Of a stretch of 64,000 bases of DNA, positions 22,451 through 32,822 are shown one piece after another; positions within the stretch are counted from its first letter, which is position 1, and each line of letters starts with the position of its first letter. The notes under the pieces were generated by a model. The model saw only the letters and a program-made list of their open reading frames with translations, was not told where the DNA came from and made no database searches. The stretch covers positions 56,372,914 to 56,436,913 of the forward strand of contig NC_016132.3 in NCBI RefSeq assembly GCF_000005505.3, written 5' to 3'. The position numbers and the translations under genes are program-made. The DNA is from Brachypodium distachyon. Lineage: Eukaryota; Streptophyta; Magnoliopsida; Poales; Poaceae.

Positions 22451-24171
22451 AGACTAGTAAGTTTTACTACAGCAAATAGCCATGACCATGACAACTGGAT
22501 ATCCACATGAACAAATGGCTACTACTTGCAAAGGTCATTCAGAACCTCTTGATGCAGACTGCTAAACGAGATATCACTTGATTTTGTAGTGCAAACCTGT
22601 TTAAAAATTATGTGTTCTTTTGTGCACGGAGATGTCCAGAGAGATTCAGACTCGAAGCTTCCTTCCACTACAGTATTTATGACTGCAAAAAAATTACACA
22701 TAGGGCAAAGAAACTGAAATTGACTGCAAATTACAGTAATAAAGTTCCCAAATTTAGATAGGAGCTAGAGGAGCTGCAAACCGGTTCTCTTCAATGCAGA
22801 TACATTCAGAATCCAAAAATCCTTCCAAGGCAACATTCATCACTCGAAAAATGAAAATACATGCAAAAGATTAGATCCAAAGTGCATTTACAGTAGTTAG
22901 TTCCCAAAATATAGATAGGAGCTAAAGCAACTGCAAACCTGATCTCTTCTATGCAGAACCAAAATTATCAAAAACAAAGGCAAGCAATAAACAACATTCA
23001 TCAGTTCAAAATGTACACATAGGCAAATCTTAGATGCTGGCTGCATTTACAGTAGTGAGTTCCCAAGACAGAAAAGATAGAGCAGCATCCATTTACACAC
23101 ATGATAGAAACCAACTTGCAAAACACAACATTCGTTACAGGACCAAAAGATTGCATGCTCATTGCATTTACAGTGCTAAGTTCTACTACAGCAAATAAGC
23201 ATGACCTATAACCATTGGGTATCCATATGAACGAAGAGACACAAACTCCAACTGACAAAATATCATTCAGATCCCCCCGCCCCCACCCCTTTTTAAAAAT
23301 CTGCATAAAAAAACAATCAAAATTTTCAAACCTGTTATAAATTCTGTTATAAACCTGTTATAGCTCTTGTCTCAACACACACAAAATGTTCAAATCATCT
23401 GGGCATAAAAAAGAGCTCAAAAATTCATAAAATGCAAACATTTAAAAAAGAAGCACTTGCTTCAATCACTCGAGCTATTCTGTAGCAACTATTGTAATGT
23501 ATTATTCAAGAAATCTCAATAGAATAATAGGACGTAGAGAAGTACACAGAAAGCAAACCATGCCCACGTACTGCCACCAAAAATTCATACACCAAATACA
23601 GATTCAAAAAATTGAGCATCACCCAAGCAAAAAGAGCGAACCTGTTTTATTTATGCAGCCACCGACATGGGGGACTTCATTTTCCTTCAGGGAAATCCCA
23701 CACCAATCCACACAGCATACATATGTTCAACTTATCTTGGCAGAAAAAGGGAACCAAAATTCATAACAATGAATATTTAAAAGACATGAGAACTGTAATT
23801 ATAAACAGGGGACAAAACTGCACCCGGCCAATCAGCATGCTGTCGGCTATAATATCTTAGAAAAGTACAGAGCAAAAAGAAATAGACCTTGCAAATAATA
23901 CAAAGCTGCTTGCACCTAGATGAAAAGCAAAATTTTAAAGAGGAAGTAAAGCAAAATGTTGCTTGAACCTAGATGAAAGAATACAGATAATACAAAGCTG
24001 CATATTGACGAAGACATGTACAAAATGTTAAAATTAGATGCTGCAAAATTAGTAACAGAGGAGATAATGCGATTATTGAAGATGAAGAGTGCAATTGCAC
24101 TTAGAAATGCGATTATTCAACAATTAGCTGAGAACGAACTGCACACGCACTATATATATGTTACAAAATGT

Positions 24172-24227
24172 CTGTTTTAGTGCAAACTTGCACTAAAACA
24201 GCGACAGTATTTAGGAACGGAGGGAGT
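24172..24227. repeat. Hairpin plus one Stowaway-like end
   Basis: Inverted arms TGTTTTAGTGCAA and TTGCACTAAAACA lie back to back near 24172-24200. They are followed by TTTAGGAACGGAGGGAG and TA, the typical right end of a Stowaway element. The expected left end was not found within about 100 bp, so this is a partial or rearranged MITE. Confidence 0.55.
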
Positions 24228-25704
24228 ACTTGATAAAATACATAAGTTAACCATAGATGGTAAGTTATCCTATAGGTAATAAGTTCAACAAGCATAACCG
24301 AAGAGGAGGTCAGAGAAGAGAAAGTTTACAACCCCTTGCAAAAGGTATTGAGCTCAGTTTCCAAATGTGCCTAGTTTCTATTATGGGACAGACATTTTGT
24401 AGTGGGCTCTGCATATTCTCTCTGCTCTCATCTTACTTAAGACTATATGACTACCAGATTTGGATATGGAAGACAAGACACAAATACCAAAATATGCAAT
24501 CCTAGAACTGAGACCTGGTAGAATCCAACAATTGCAATTTCCAACTTTCTAAATGGACTGCAATTCCAGCACTTCAGAAATGCAATTGCAAAAGTTCACA
24601 TAGAGAATATGATAAAAACCCACCCTAGAATCAGAAAATAACCATGAAATTAAAATGGATCATATATCTAGATTAGATTCAATCAAAATGCACATAAGCA
24701 AACAAAAATGTATTGAGTACGGTACAAATTACACTTGATCCCTAGTCCCTAGTCCTTGTAGTCAACTACCGTCCCTAGAATTAGTTTCAGAATCAACCCT
24801 ACAGCAGCAGGAGCTTGGGTATGACTAACTTAATGCTACAAATAGCGGCCCATCAAATATGAAATCAAGCGCTCAAATCAGCCAAAAAATCCAACACACC
24901 ACAAGGGAAATGTAAACCTAAAAGCAGCAGAGCTAACCCACTAAAACAACATAACGAACAGATGTTTCTCTGGGGGTTTCGTCGGGCACAGAGGGGACGA
25001 AGATGAGAACTCACCATTCGATGCGAACAGAATGCGCCGCCAAAGACACAAGTTACTGAGAACTCACGTCGCTTGCTGCCATCAACTCGCGAAAATCCCC
25101 CCGAATAAGAGGAAGCAAAAATTAGCCGCAAGTAACTGAAACAGAACACCAATTTGACAGGAGACAGAGAAGCAAAGCCAAGAGCAACTCACTGGAGCGT
25201 CGGCGACGCAGATCGAAACCCCGTACCTCTGATGTCTTTGCCTTGAAACAACGGAGAGAACAACGAACAAATCAGAACAAAAAATGGGTGAGGAATCGCT
25301 AATCGAAACAACGGAAACGCCGGCGAACTCACCAGCCGTAGGAAGAGAAGAAGCCTTCACCATCGCCAGCGAGCAGAGATGCAAATCGCTTTCGTCCCTG
25401 TACCTCACCCCCTCCTTGGAACTCTTTGACGCAAACACCTCACGAAAGCAAAAGGCGACAAAATAAGGGGCTCACATTAAATAGAGAGCGGTCTCGATAG
25501 AAAAGAAAAAAGACAGCATGGCAAAACAGTGGACAAAAATCACTAAAGACAAATAGCAGTAAAAATCAAAGGCATTTGTAGAAATAAATAGTTAGCAAGT
25601 CACTTAAGGTATAATAATTTGTCTATCAGTATATGTTTTCTAATATAGTACAAGATATAGTACTCAACATCAATGACAAAATTAAAGGGAACTACAAACG
25701 AACA

Positions 25705-26030
25705 CACAATGACACTTTTATGAACTGCAATTTGCTTAAGCTAAAGGTGCAAAATCATTAAACTCACCGCAATTGCACTTGTATGGACTGCAATTTACTT
25801 ACGTTGCAGGTGCAAAAACAATATAAAGTAGATGCAACTGCAATTAAAGTCGCTGTGATTGCACTTGTATGGACTGCAATTTGCTTAACGTACAGGTGAA
25901 AAATAAATATGGATGCAATCCCAATTAAATTCGTTGCAATTGCACTTGTAAAAACCGCACTTTGCTAAAACTACAGGTGCAAAAACCATATACCCAGATG
26001 CAATTGCAAATAATTGTATACAAGTATAAC
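25705..26030. repeat. Tandem array of about 80 bp, four diverged units
   Basis: Successive units share GCAATTGCACTTGTATGGAC, TGCAATTTGCTTAACG and a CAGGTGCAAAAA segment. They begin near 25705, 25769, 25851 and 25937. The unit is AT-rich and studded with TGCAATT/AATTGCA words, which also recur outside the array up to about 27,200. Confidence 0.75.
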
Positions 26031-26309
26031 TGCCACAGAATATGGGTTTGCATACAAAATCGAACATGCAAGACCTAACTGAAATTCTGATATTTGAATT
26101 ATAAAGGCATGGCAAAAAATGGGTTGCAAAATATTCATGCTACATTGCCCCTGCTTGAGAGGAGCAGCACATAAAGGAACAACAAAAAAAATGCCAGATA
26201 TTCAAATAGGAAAAACGCAAGGTGAGATACTTATGATTGTGTATGAAAATAGAGTGACCGAGAGAGATGACACTTATACTAGCTAGCACCATAGAACCTG
26301 GAATTTGGA

Positions 26310-26620
26310 AGAAATTTTTCTAGTTCTAAAATTACTTTCAGTGGGCATATCCATGGGGATGGGGTGACCTATCCATGAACCATAATCACACAACACATCA
26401 CCATAAATACACAAGGTAACCTAAGCGTTTGACGGCTTATTGTTCTGAACCTAGTCTGAATCGCTACTAAAAGCTAGCCGGAGATTCAGAACAGATCAAA
26501 AAAAGGGTTCAACCCTACATCACAAAACGACAACACAACCCACGCACAAGGGTAGTACAACCGTACCCCAGCAAAGTCAAGCATCTCGCTAGCCCAAATC
26601 TTCTCCGAAAATAATTAGCA
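26310..26620. repeat. Direct repeat, copy A
   Basis: Shares ordered blocks with 27880-28140: AGTTCTAAAATTACTTTCAG, GGGCATA, TAGTCTGAATCGCTACTA, AGCTAGCCGGAG, CCCTACATCACAAA, and a purine-poor tail with CGCTAGCCCAAATCTTC. The blocks are collinear, so this is a local duplication about 1.55 kb apart. Confidence 0.75.
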
Positions 26621-27879
26621 TGTGCTCCCAAAACCAAAATCCTCCACAACCTCCCTGCAAGAAAATGAAACAGAATCACTATTGTCGAGAAGTGGAATTA
26701 CAGGTGATGCCATTGAGCATACCACTATTGATGAGATCCCTGTAGTTGAAAAGAACCAGAAGTGGCATTACAGAGGTGTTGATTTTAGCAAAGTAAAAGA
26801 TCCATGTAGTTACTTTCGGCAGCCTAAATATCTAAAGCTAAATTTCACTTACTACAAGCTAGAACTACAGCGAAAATATGGAGATTGCACTTAGTATGTA
26901 CTAGAATTGCAGCTTTGAAACACGTGCAAATATATTTGCGAGGGGCTGCAAAAAACATATACTTGGAGCAGTCACAAAAACGGTGGGAAAATTACAATTG
27001 AGATAGATTGCATAAGTTAGAATACGAAAATTGAAACATAGTTTGAAATTATACAGAAGGCTGAATTGCATCAGTGCAATTATCGGTGCATTTGGAACAT
27101 ATATAGAGTGCAATGTGAATGAAAAAAAGTAGAGGAGGCAATGCAATTGCAACTTCGCAACATTATGATTGCAGTGATAGCATAGTGCAAAACATGCACG
27201 AGAGAATGCAATTCAAAAAATAGACAAAGAATTCTATTAAGAATGACAAAGAAGACTAGAATTTCAACAAAGTTAAAGGTTGCAGAAACAAGCACTCCGT
27301 TTAGGACATATTTCATAATGGCTAATGAATATCAAGCAATTAAAATGCAGAACCATGGTAGGAGCTTCATGCATGGTTGAGTGCAAGCAAAATGACAAGA
27401 TAAACATATTTCTTTTGCATGAGTCGCCCTAAGCAACTGACGAATAGGCAATATTTGAATCAGAAAACATGATGTTGCCTCAAGTGTGTTTAACATTGCA
27501 AATAAGCAGTAATAAATCAAATACAACTTGCAAGCATGCCTTATTTCAAATGGAGGTAGAGAAAAGAACTGTAGTCCGGAGAATCTTGCTGCTCTAAAGG
27601 AGTGGCAGCATCACCATTTGCTTTACTTCTCGACATGCTGCTTCCACCCATCTCCTTGAACTGTAGTCCAAACAATCTAATTATCATCCTTTCGCACAAA
27701 CAACTAACTGAAGGAAGAACAGAATGTGTCATTTATGCAAATTCTGACCTGCACGGTCGCAGCTGTCACAGTGTCCAGAATGGTGATGGTTGTATAGCTG
27801 TTTGACTTCAGCCTTATCATTCTTGCTTCAAGATCAACTGAACTCTTGTTTGGCCCTGAAATTTGGATTAAAATGTTGC

Positions 27880-28140
27880 TATATTAGTTCTAAAATAAAT
27901 TACTTTCAGCTGGCATAGCCAAAAAATATTCAGGAACAGAAACAACAAACAAATCATAAAGCCACAATGCTCGAACTGAACTACCCATTAGTCTGAATCG
28001 CTACTACAGCTAGCCGGAGTTTCAGATTCAGAAAAGGTAACCCTACATCACAAACGGCGGTGCAACCAGCAGCACAAACCCACCGAATCAAACACCCCGC
28101 CAGCCAAAAAATCTCCCTCAAAAATAGACACTATCATGTG
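27880..28140. repeat. Direct repeat, copy B
   Basis: Partner of 26310-26620, with the same ordered blocks (AGTTCTAAAATAAATTACTT, TAGTCTGAATCGCTACTACA, GCTAGCCGGAGTTTCAGA, CCCTACATCACAAACGG) and several small indels. Confidence 0.75.
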
Positions 28141-29324
28141 CGCGCAAATCCGCCACAAAACCTCAGGAAGTAAACTGTGGGAACAGCCATTTCGCCCGGA
28201 CAGAGGCTACCTTGACAGGCCGTGAGCAGACGTCGCCACCGACGAGCACGAAATCAAACCTGCCCTTGCCTCTACTACCTTTGCATCTTCATATCCACCC
28301 GAATAAAATGGGAGAACTCCACCACCAAAAATGGAACGGAACGACCAAACTCACCGGATGACCCCTCTAGTTGGCATCACCGCCGACAAGCACAAAACGA
28401 AACCCCCTCGAACAGGCGCTAGCCTATGCTGTCTTCGCCTCGCCACACAGAGAGACGGAGCCAACGAGAGAACGCAAGCAAAAAAAAAAATCAGAGACCA
28501 AACACAAGCGCGAGCAAACGAGCCTTCACCTCTACACATCGCGGCCACGGTGATGTACGAGCCCAGCGTCGGCCCGCACGGCAGCACTTGGTCCTCTCCT
28601 CCTCGTCCGACGAAGCCGATATGGTCCCTGCGAGAGTCTACGGGTCAGAGCAGACGCACGCCCGGGCGCGGCGACCTTGCGGGGCGGGAAGAACTTGAGA
28701 GGCGACGGAGGACCGCGCCAGCACGCCCCGCACCCCGCGCGGTCGCCGTCGAGGTGGAGCAGACACGCCGACGCCGAACCCGCGTGGGACGCGCAGAGGA
28801 GGGAGGACAGGGACACCATAAAAATGAAGAGGAAACTCAAATCCCCATCCCTTTCCCCCGCGGGAAGGCAGCTCGCGGCGGGGAGGCAGCCTCCGACGAG
28901 CAGAACGGCCTCCTCCCCTTCCCCCGCATCCTCATCCCGTCGCTCCGAGCTCAGTCGGCAGAAGGAAGAAGAAGTCTCAGAGGCAGAAAAAAGAAACAGC
29001 GGTCAGAGCCACCAAAAAGAAAAAAGACACAAAGAAAATGCACGAATCATCAAGCATGATCGGACGGCCACGACGGTCGCCTGCTTTTCAACAAAAAAGC
29101 AGGCGCCTGTGCTATAGCAAATCGGTTTGTTTTTTTGTTTTTTGAGGGGAACCCGGCAACCCCTAGTAGTCCTACCTACGCGCACGCCCCCTTGAAAGAG
29201 CCTCCATTTATCTTGTTCACCTCCGTCTGGCAATCAGAAGCGAAGAAACAGAAAAGTGGGCCGGGATCTGCTGTGTGAATGGTTGATGGGCCGTGGGACC
29301 GTGGCCCAAGTAGGTGGGATCTCC

Positions 29325-29332
29325 TTATAAGA
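29325..29332 (+). promoter_or_regulatory. TATA box of the DUF1668 locus
   Basis: TTATAAGA lies in a GC-rich context about 220 bp upstream of the ATG at 29546. A probable leader intron (29448-29537, CAG|GTATTA to TTTGCAG) sits between them. Confidence 0.6.
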
Positions 29333-29545
29333 GCGACGAGCCGCCGCCCCAATCGCTGAACAACCTTTCTTCCACCCCACCCGCCGATCTTTCTCCCAAT
29401 CTCAAACAGAGACGTAGCGTTGAAGGCTTGTTGATCATCAAATTCAGGTATTATTCATCTAAAGTCTCCATCTGGTCGATTTGTTTATTTTCTGTCCTTT
29501 TTATCAGAGAGGCTGAGATGGTCCAAAGTTTTTGCAGAAACGAAT

Positions 29546-30689
29546 ATGAACCGGCGGTTTGTGAATCTGGTGATGAAGAACTACGCCGATTGCTTTTATT
29601 CTTTGCGCCGCATCGATCCTTACAACATTTTCTTCTACGGGTCAGCAAAAGCAGCACTTGAAGCCGCAGATGAAGCTGTCAAGAAGAAGGAATATTTTCC
29701 AGCGATGCAGACCCTGCAGCTGCCGAGCCCATGCATGAACTTCGCTGCAGCCACCCCCGGCGGCAACCTGACTATGTTCGCGCTCTTGAGCCACCGCGGC
29801 ACCAGCGAAGGCAGAATAGTCTACGGAAAATCAGATGGCGAGGCCGAGCTGTATGACGCCGACAAGAATATCCACAACTCGCTGGGCCGCCTCAACGACC
29901 CCAAGGGGATAGACCCTGTGTGCCTGCCCGTCGTGCACCCCGACGACCCGGACCAAAGCATCATGTACGTCTTGGACAGGTACCCCGAAGAGAGGGAGGT
30001 CGGGAGGGCCGTTAATCGGTGCTTCGAGGTCCTCGAGTCCGTGCCCAAAGAGGCTGCTGCACTGGTTCGCAACAACACGACCTGGTAGCGTTGGCGGCGT
30101 CTTCCACCGCCTCCATTCGTTCTCGAAGATGGGTACGTATCCTCCACCATTTCCTCCTACGCCACCAAGGTCGACGGCAATGGCTATTCCACCATCTACA
30201 TATCAGCCAGTTCCGGCATCGGCACCTACAGCTTCGAGACGGCACGCCGTGACTGCAGTCAACGTCTAGGATGGAGGCGCACGGAGGAATGGAGTCGTGT
30301 TGGGCCATGGCAGCTGCCATTTGTTGGCAGTGCTCAGTACGTTCCTGATTTCAATCGATGGTTTGGTTTCACCCTCCAAGCCCCACCACCTGTGTGCTGT
30401 GGACCTCTCCACGATGGACCATGAACGACCACCCATTGTACAGCAAGTTTGGCCAGATGTGATCCCACCTCAGGGAAAGGAGTGGCTTGTAGTATATATC
30501 AAGCTTCTCGACCTGGGCAATGGCAAGTTTCTCATCGCCAAGACTTTTGAGGAAGGACCATACAGTCGGGAGTTTACTGTGCTCACCGGCATAGAGATGA
30601 TGAAGGCTGGTGGTCAGAGCCTTCAGATGGTCAAGCACAAGTGCGCCCGTTTTGACTTTGACCACGAAAGCATCGACTGGGTGCTCTGA
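29546..30689 (+). pseudogene. DUF1668-family gene, broken by a stop and a frameshift
   Basis: DUF1668 (PF07893) proteins are a grass-expanded family of unknown function with repeated blade-like motifs. The frame opens at 29546 with MNRRFVNLVMKNYADCFYSL and has the family phrases YNIFFYGSAKAALEAA, CMNFAAATPGG, RIVYGKSDGEAELYDADKN and DPVCLPVVHPDDPDQS. At 30086 an in-frame TAG stops it after NNTTW. The same frame then continues with WRRLPPPPFVLEDGY, GIGTYSFETARR and PWQLPFVGSAQYVPDFNRWFGF. Near 30366 the frame shifts by net +1 into HHLCAVDLSTMDHERPP, then LDLGNGKFLIAKTFEEGPY, ending at IDWVL and TGA. The intact protein would be about 380 aa. One nonsense change plus one indel indicate a young pseudogene; the promoter and leader intron still look normal. 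Confidence 0.85.
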
Positions 30690-32201
30690 ATGAATAACAG
30701 CATTGAGTTGGTGCTCTGAATGAACAATAATCTTGCATCCGCATTTGTAATGCGGTCACCGATTACGTTGCTAGTAGGTGATCCATTTGCATAATTAAGG
30801 GTATGTGTGTTCAGTTCAGGCGGGGCATGAGATGGTTTGCGAAGAAAACAATGTATCATGTTCAATTATATAATGTATGGTTGGCTGGTTATTTTCTCTG
30901 GTTGGCCGATATTATGTTCATAGCATATTCGTTGGGCTTACCTGTCAAAGGGTTTGCGGGTTGCAAACAGAAGTCCAAACTTATTTGTTTCTGGGTTTGT
31001 TGCTCGATACTTAAGTTGTATTAATAGACACATGGTTTTCTTTAATGAAACCGGAGGGAGTGCCCTTTGTTTGTCAAAAAAAAAGGGTTCGCATGGGCTA
31101 AGTGTGATATTTACATGGTCCATGGAGGCCGTTTTGATATATTTGTCCATGGTCTTTAACTGGGCTCTGGACACCATATTTGGGTCTGTGTTATTTTCAG
31201 GGATATGTGTGCTTGTTCCTGCGTTATTTTGGGTGTGGTTATTTTTCGACCATCTGACTTTAAATAAAAGCTCTTAGATCGCAGTTGACATATTGAATCC
31301 GTTGTATTAAGATCTGAGAGTCATCCCCAACGTTCCATCTCTCGTATGCTATCGTTGATTAATGTCCGACGGTCAAGTGGGTCGGCTGATCTCTAACTAA
31401 AAAATTGTATACTTTGGATAATGCTTACTCAAGTGTCAAGATGCACGGTTACTCAAGAAATAACGTGAATAATTCAAGAAGGCTCCTAGGGTCCCTGCAC
31501 CGACCGAAGACAGCAGCCGCCGCGCAACCTTTAGGGCTGCAGTTACTGTTTCTACTCTCAGTACAAAATCTCTCTCACTCGTCAGAACTTAAATTCTCGA
31601 TTATCCGTATAAGTTTCTAGTAACAGTCCAGTAAAAATAAATTCACAGCGGAAGATAGCGAAAAAGACACCTAAGCAGTTGTTAGCAATTCCAATATAGA
31701 AGTACAGTACTATACATTTGGCCATCTCTATCTCTCGTTGACTGAGAAGTGAGAAGTAGTTGCAGTAAACTACATACCATCAGCCTACTGTCGTCGCAAC
31801 TGACACTGACAGGACCATGTATAGCATTGCTGCAGTTCGACCTACCAAACGTGATAACCTACTGTATGAAAGTCTTCTGTCTAAGGAATTAAAGTAAGAA
31901 TTACGAGCATTCAGTTCCTCCTACCCAGCGCAGGACAGCTGGGTCAGAGGATCCAAATCTGCACCGATCGCTGTTAGTTCTGAACATGTAACACAAGTAC
32001 ACCGGAACAAGTACTACAACCAACCAATCACACGGTTTCTCTCCGAATAATTACAAGTTACTCCTCCGTTCCATAATTTTTGTCTCAGATCTGATAAAAA
32101 ATAAATGTACAAGTTACAAGTTACAACCATGGACCACATCGCAGAATGCAAGGCAGAGTACTCCGGTTCAGAACCAGTTAAACCTTGGACGAAAGATTGG
32201 T
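30690..32201. other. Spacer with a retroelement-like poly(A) end
   Basis: No gene found. Near 31038-31085 the plus strand reads TTTCTTTAATGAAACCGG and, after a short stretch, a poly(A) run at 31076-31084, resembling a truncated LINE 3' end. Near 32060-32095 one side of a Stowaway-like end (ACTCCTCCGTTCCATAATTT) is seen without its partner. Confidence 0.4.
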
Positions 32202-32822
32202 TTAGAAGATGTGGAGGATGTCGTGGATGAAGGCGTTGCAGAGCGGGCAGGTGGCGCGGGCGAGCCGGAGGTCGCGGGAGCAGAGGCGGCAGAAGGTGTG
32301 GCCGCAGGGGACGAACGCCGCGCCCTTGTGCCGCACCATGCACACGCAGCAGCACGCCCCCACCATCTCCTCTTCCTCCTCCTCGTCTTCTTCGTCTCCG
32401 GCGTCGGCGCGGGCGTCTTCGTCATCATCGTCTCTGGCGCCGGCGCCTTCTTCTTCTTCTTGGTCGTCGTCTTCCCACTGGCTGTCCGCCTGGTCCAGCA
32501 GCGCCATGAGCGACACCGCGGCCGCCGCCTCGCCGTCCTTGTCTCCTGATTCCTCCTGGTCGTTGCGGGGCCGGCTGCCGATGTTGGTGGCCGCGGCGGG
32601 CGGCGGCATGGTCGTCGTCCATGAGGCGCTCCGGCGCCGGAGCGACCTCCAGCTGATCATCATGCCACGGCTGATGGCGTCCGAGAACGACGGCCCTGCA
32701 GCTGGCTGATCACCGCCATCGTCGTCGTCGTCGTCGTGTGGGAGCTTGAGGATGTCGCGGACGATGGCCTGGTCCGGCGTGGACAGCTGCTCCGAGAGCG
32801 TCATCGCCCGCCGCCGATCCAT
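32202..32822 (-). CDS. RING-HC finger protein, putative E3 ubiquitin ligase
   Basis: Single-exon gene of 206 aa. The C-terminal RING finger is of C3HC4 type: C158, C161, C173, H175, C178, C181, C192 and C195 (PCGHTFCRLC, then CPLC). This fold recruits an E2 enzyme to transfer ubiquitin. N-terminal to it are long acidic runs (residues 116-153, nearly all D and E), an Asp run at 30-35 and a serine/arginine patch near 60-70. There is no signal peptide or membrane segment, so a cytosolic or nuclear location is expected. Grass genomes contain many small RING proteins with this layout; I cannot assign a named orthologue. The ATG at 32822 is the first in frame and follows a GC-rich leader. Confidence 0.85.
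   Translation of the reverse strand: MDRRRAMTLSEQLSTPDQAIVRDILKLPHDDDDDDGGDQPAAGPSFSDAISRGMMISWRSLRRRSASWTTTMPPPAAATNIGSRPRNDQEESGDKDGEAAAAVSLMALLDQADSQWEDDDQEEEEGAGARDDDDEDARADAGDEEDEEEEEEMVGACCCVCMVRHKGAAFVPCGHTFCRLCSRDLRLARATCPLCNAFIHDILHIF

Larger units (their letters stand above)
21765..29165. repeat. Repeat-rich block bounded by inverted motifs
   Basis: The left edge has GGTTGCCGGGTTCTCCTC (21765-21782). The right edge has the near-complement GGGGAACCCGGCAACCCC (29145-29162). Just inside each edge lie copies of a palindrome-forming motif, CGCCTG followed by a T-run and an A-run and CAGGCG (left 21880-22000, right 29078-29107). The interior is AT-rich with tandem and direct repeats and no transposase that I can recognise. 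This arrangement is compatible with a large non-autonomous DNA transposon, but target duplications were not established. The short plus-strand frame at 26622-26894 is not a recognised protein. Confidence 0.45.

Noticed and set aside
26622..26894. Plus-strand frame of 90 codons (LPKPKSSTTSLQENE...)
   Set aside because: It lies in the AT-rich repeat block, matches no family I know, and has no supporting splice or promoter context. It is kept only as a comment under the repeat block.
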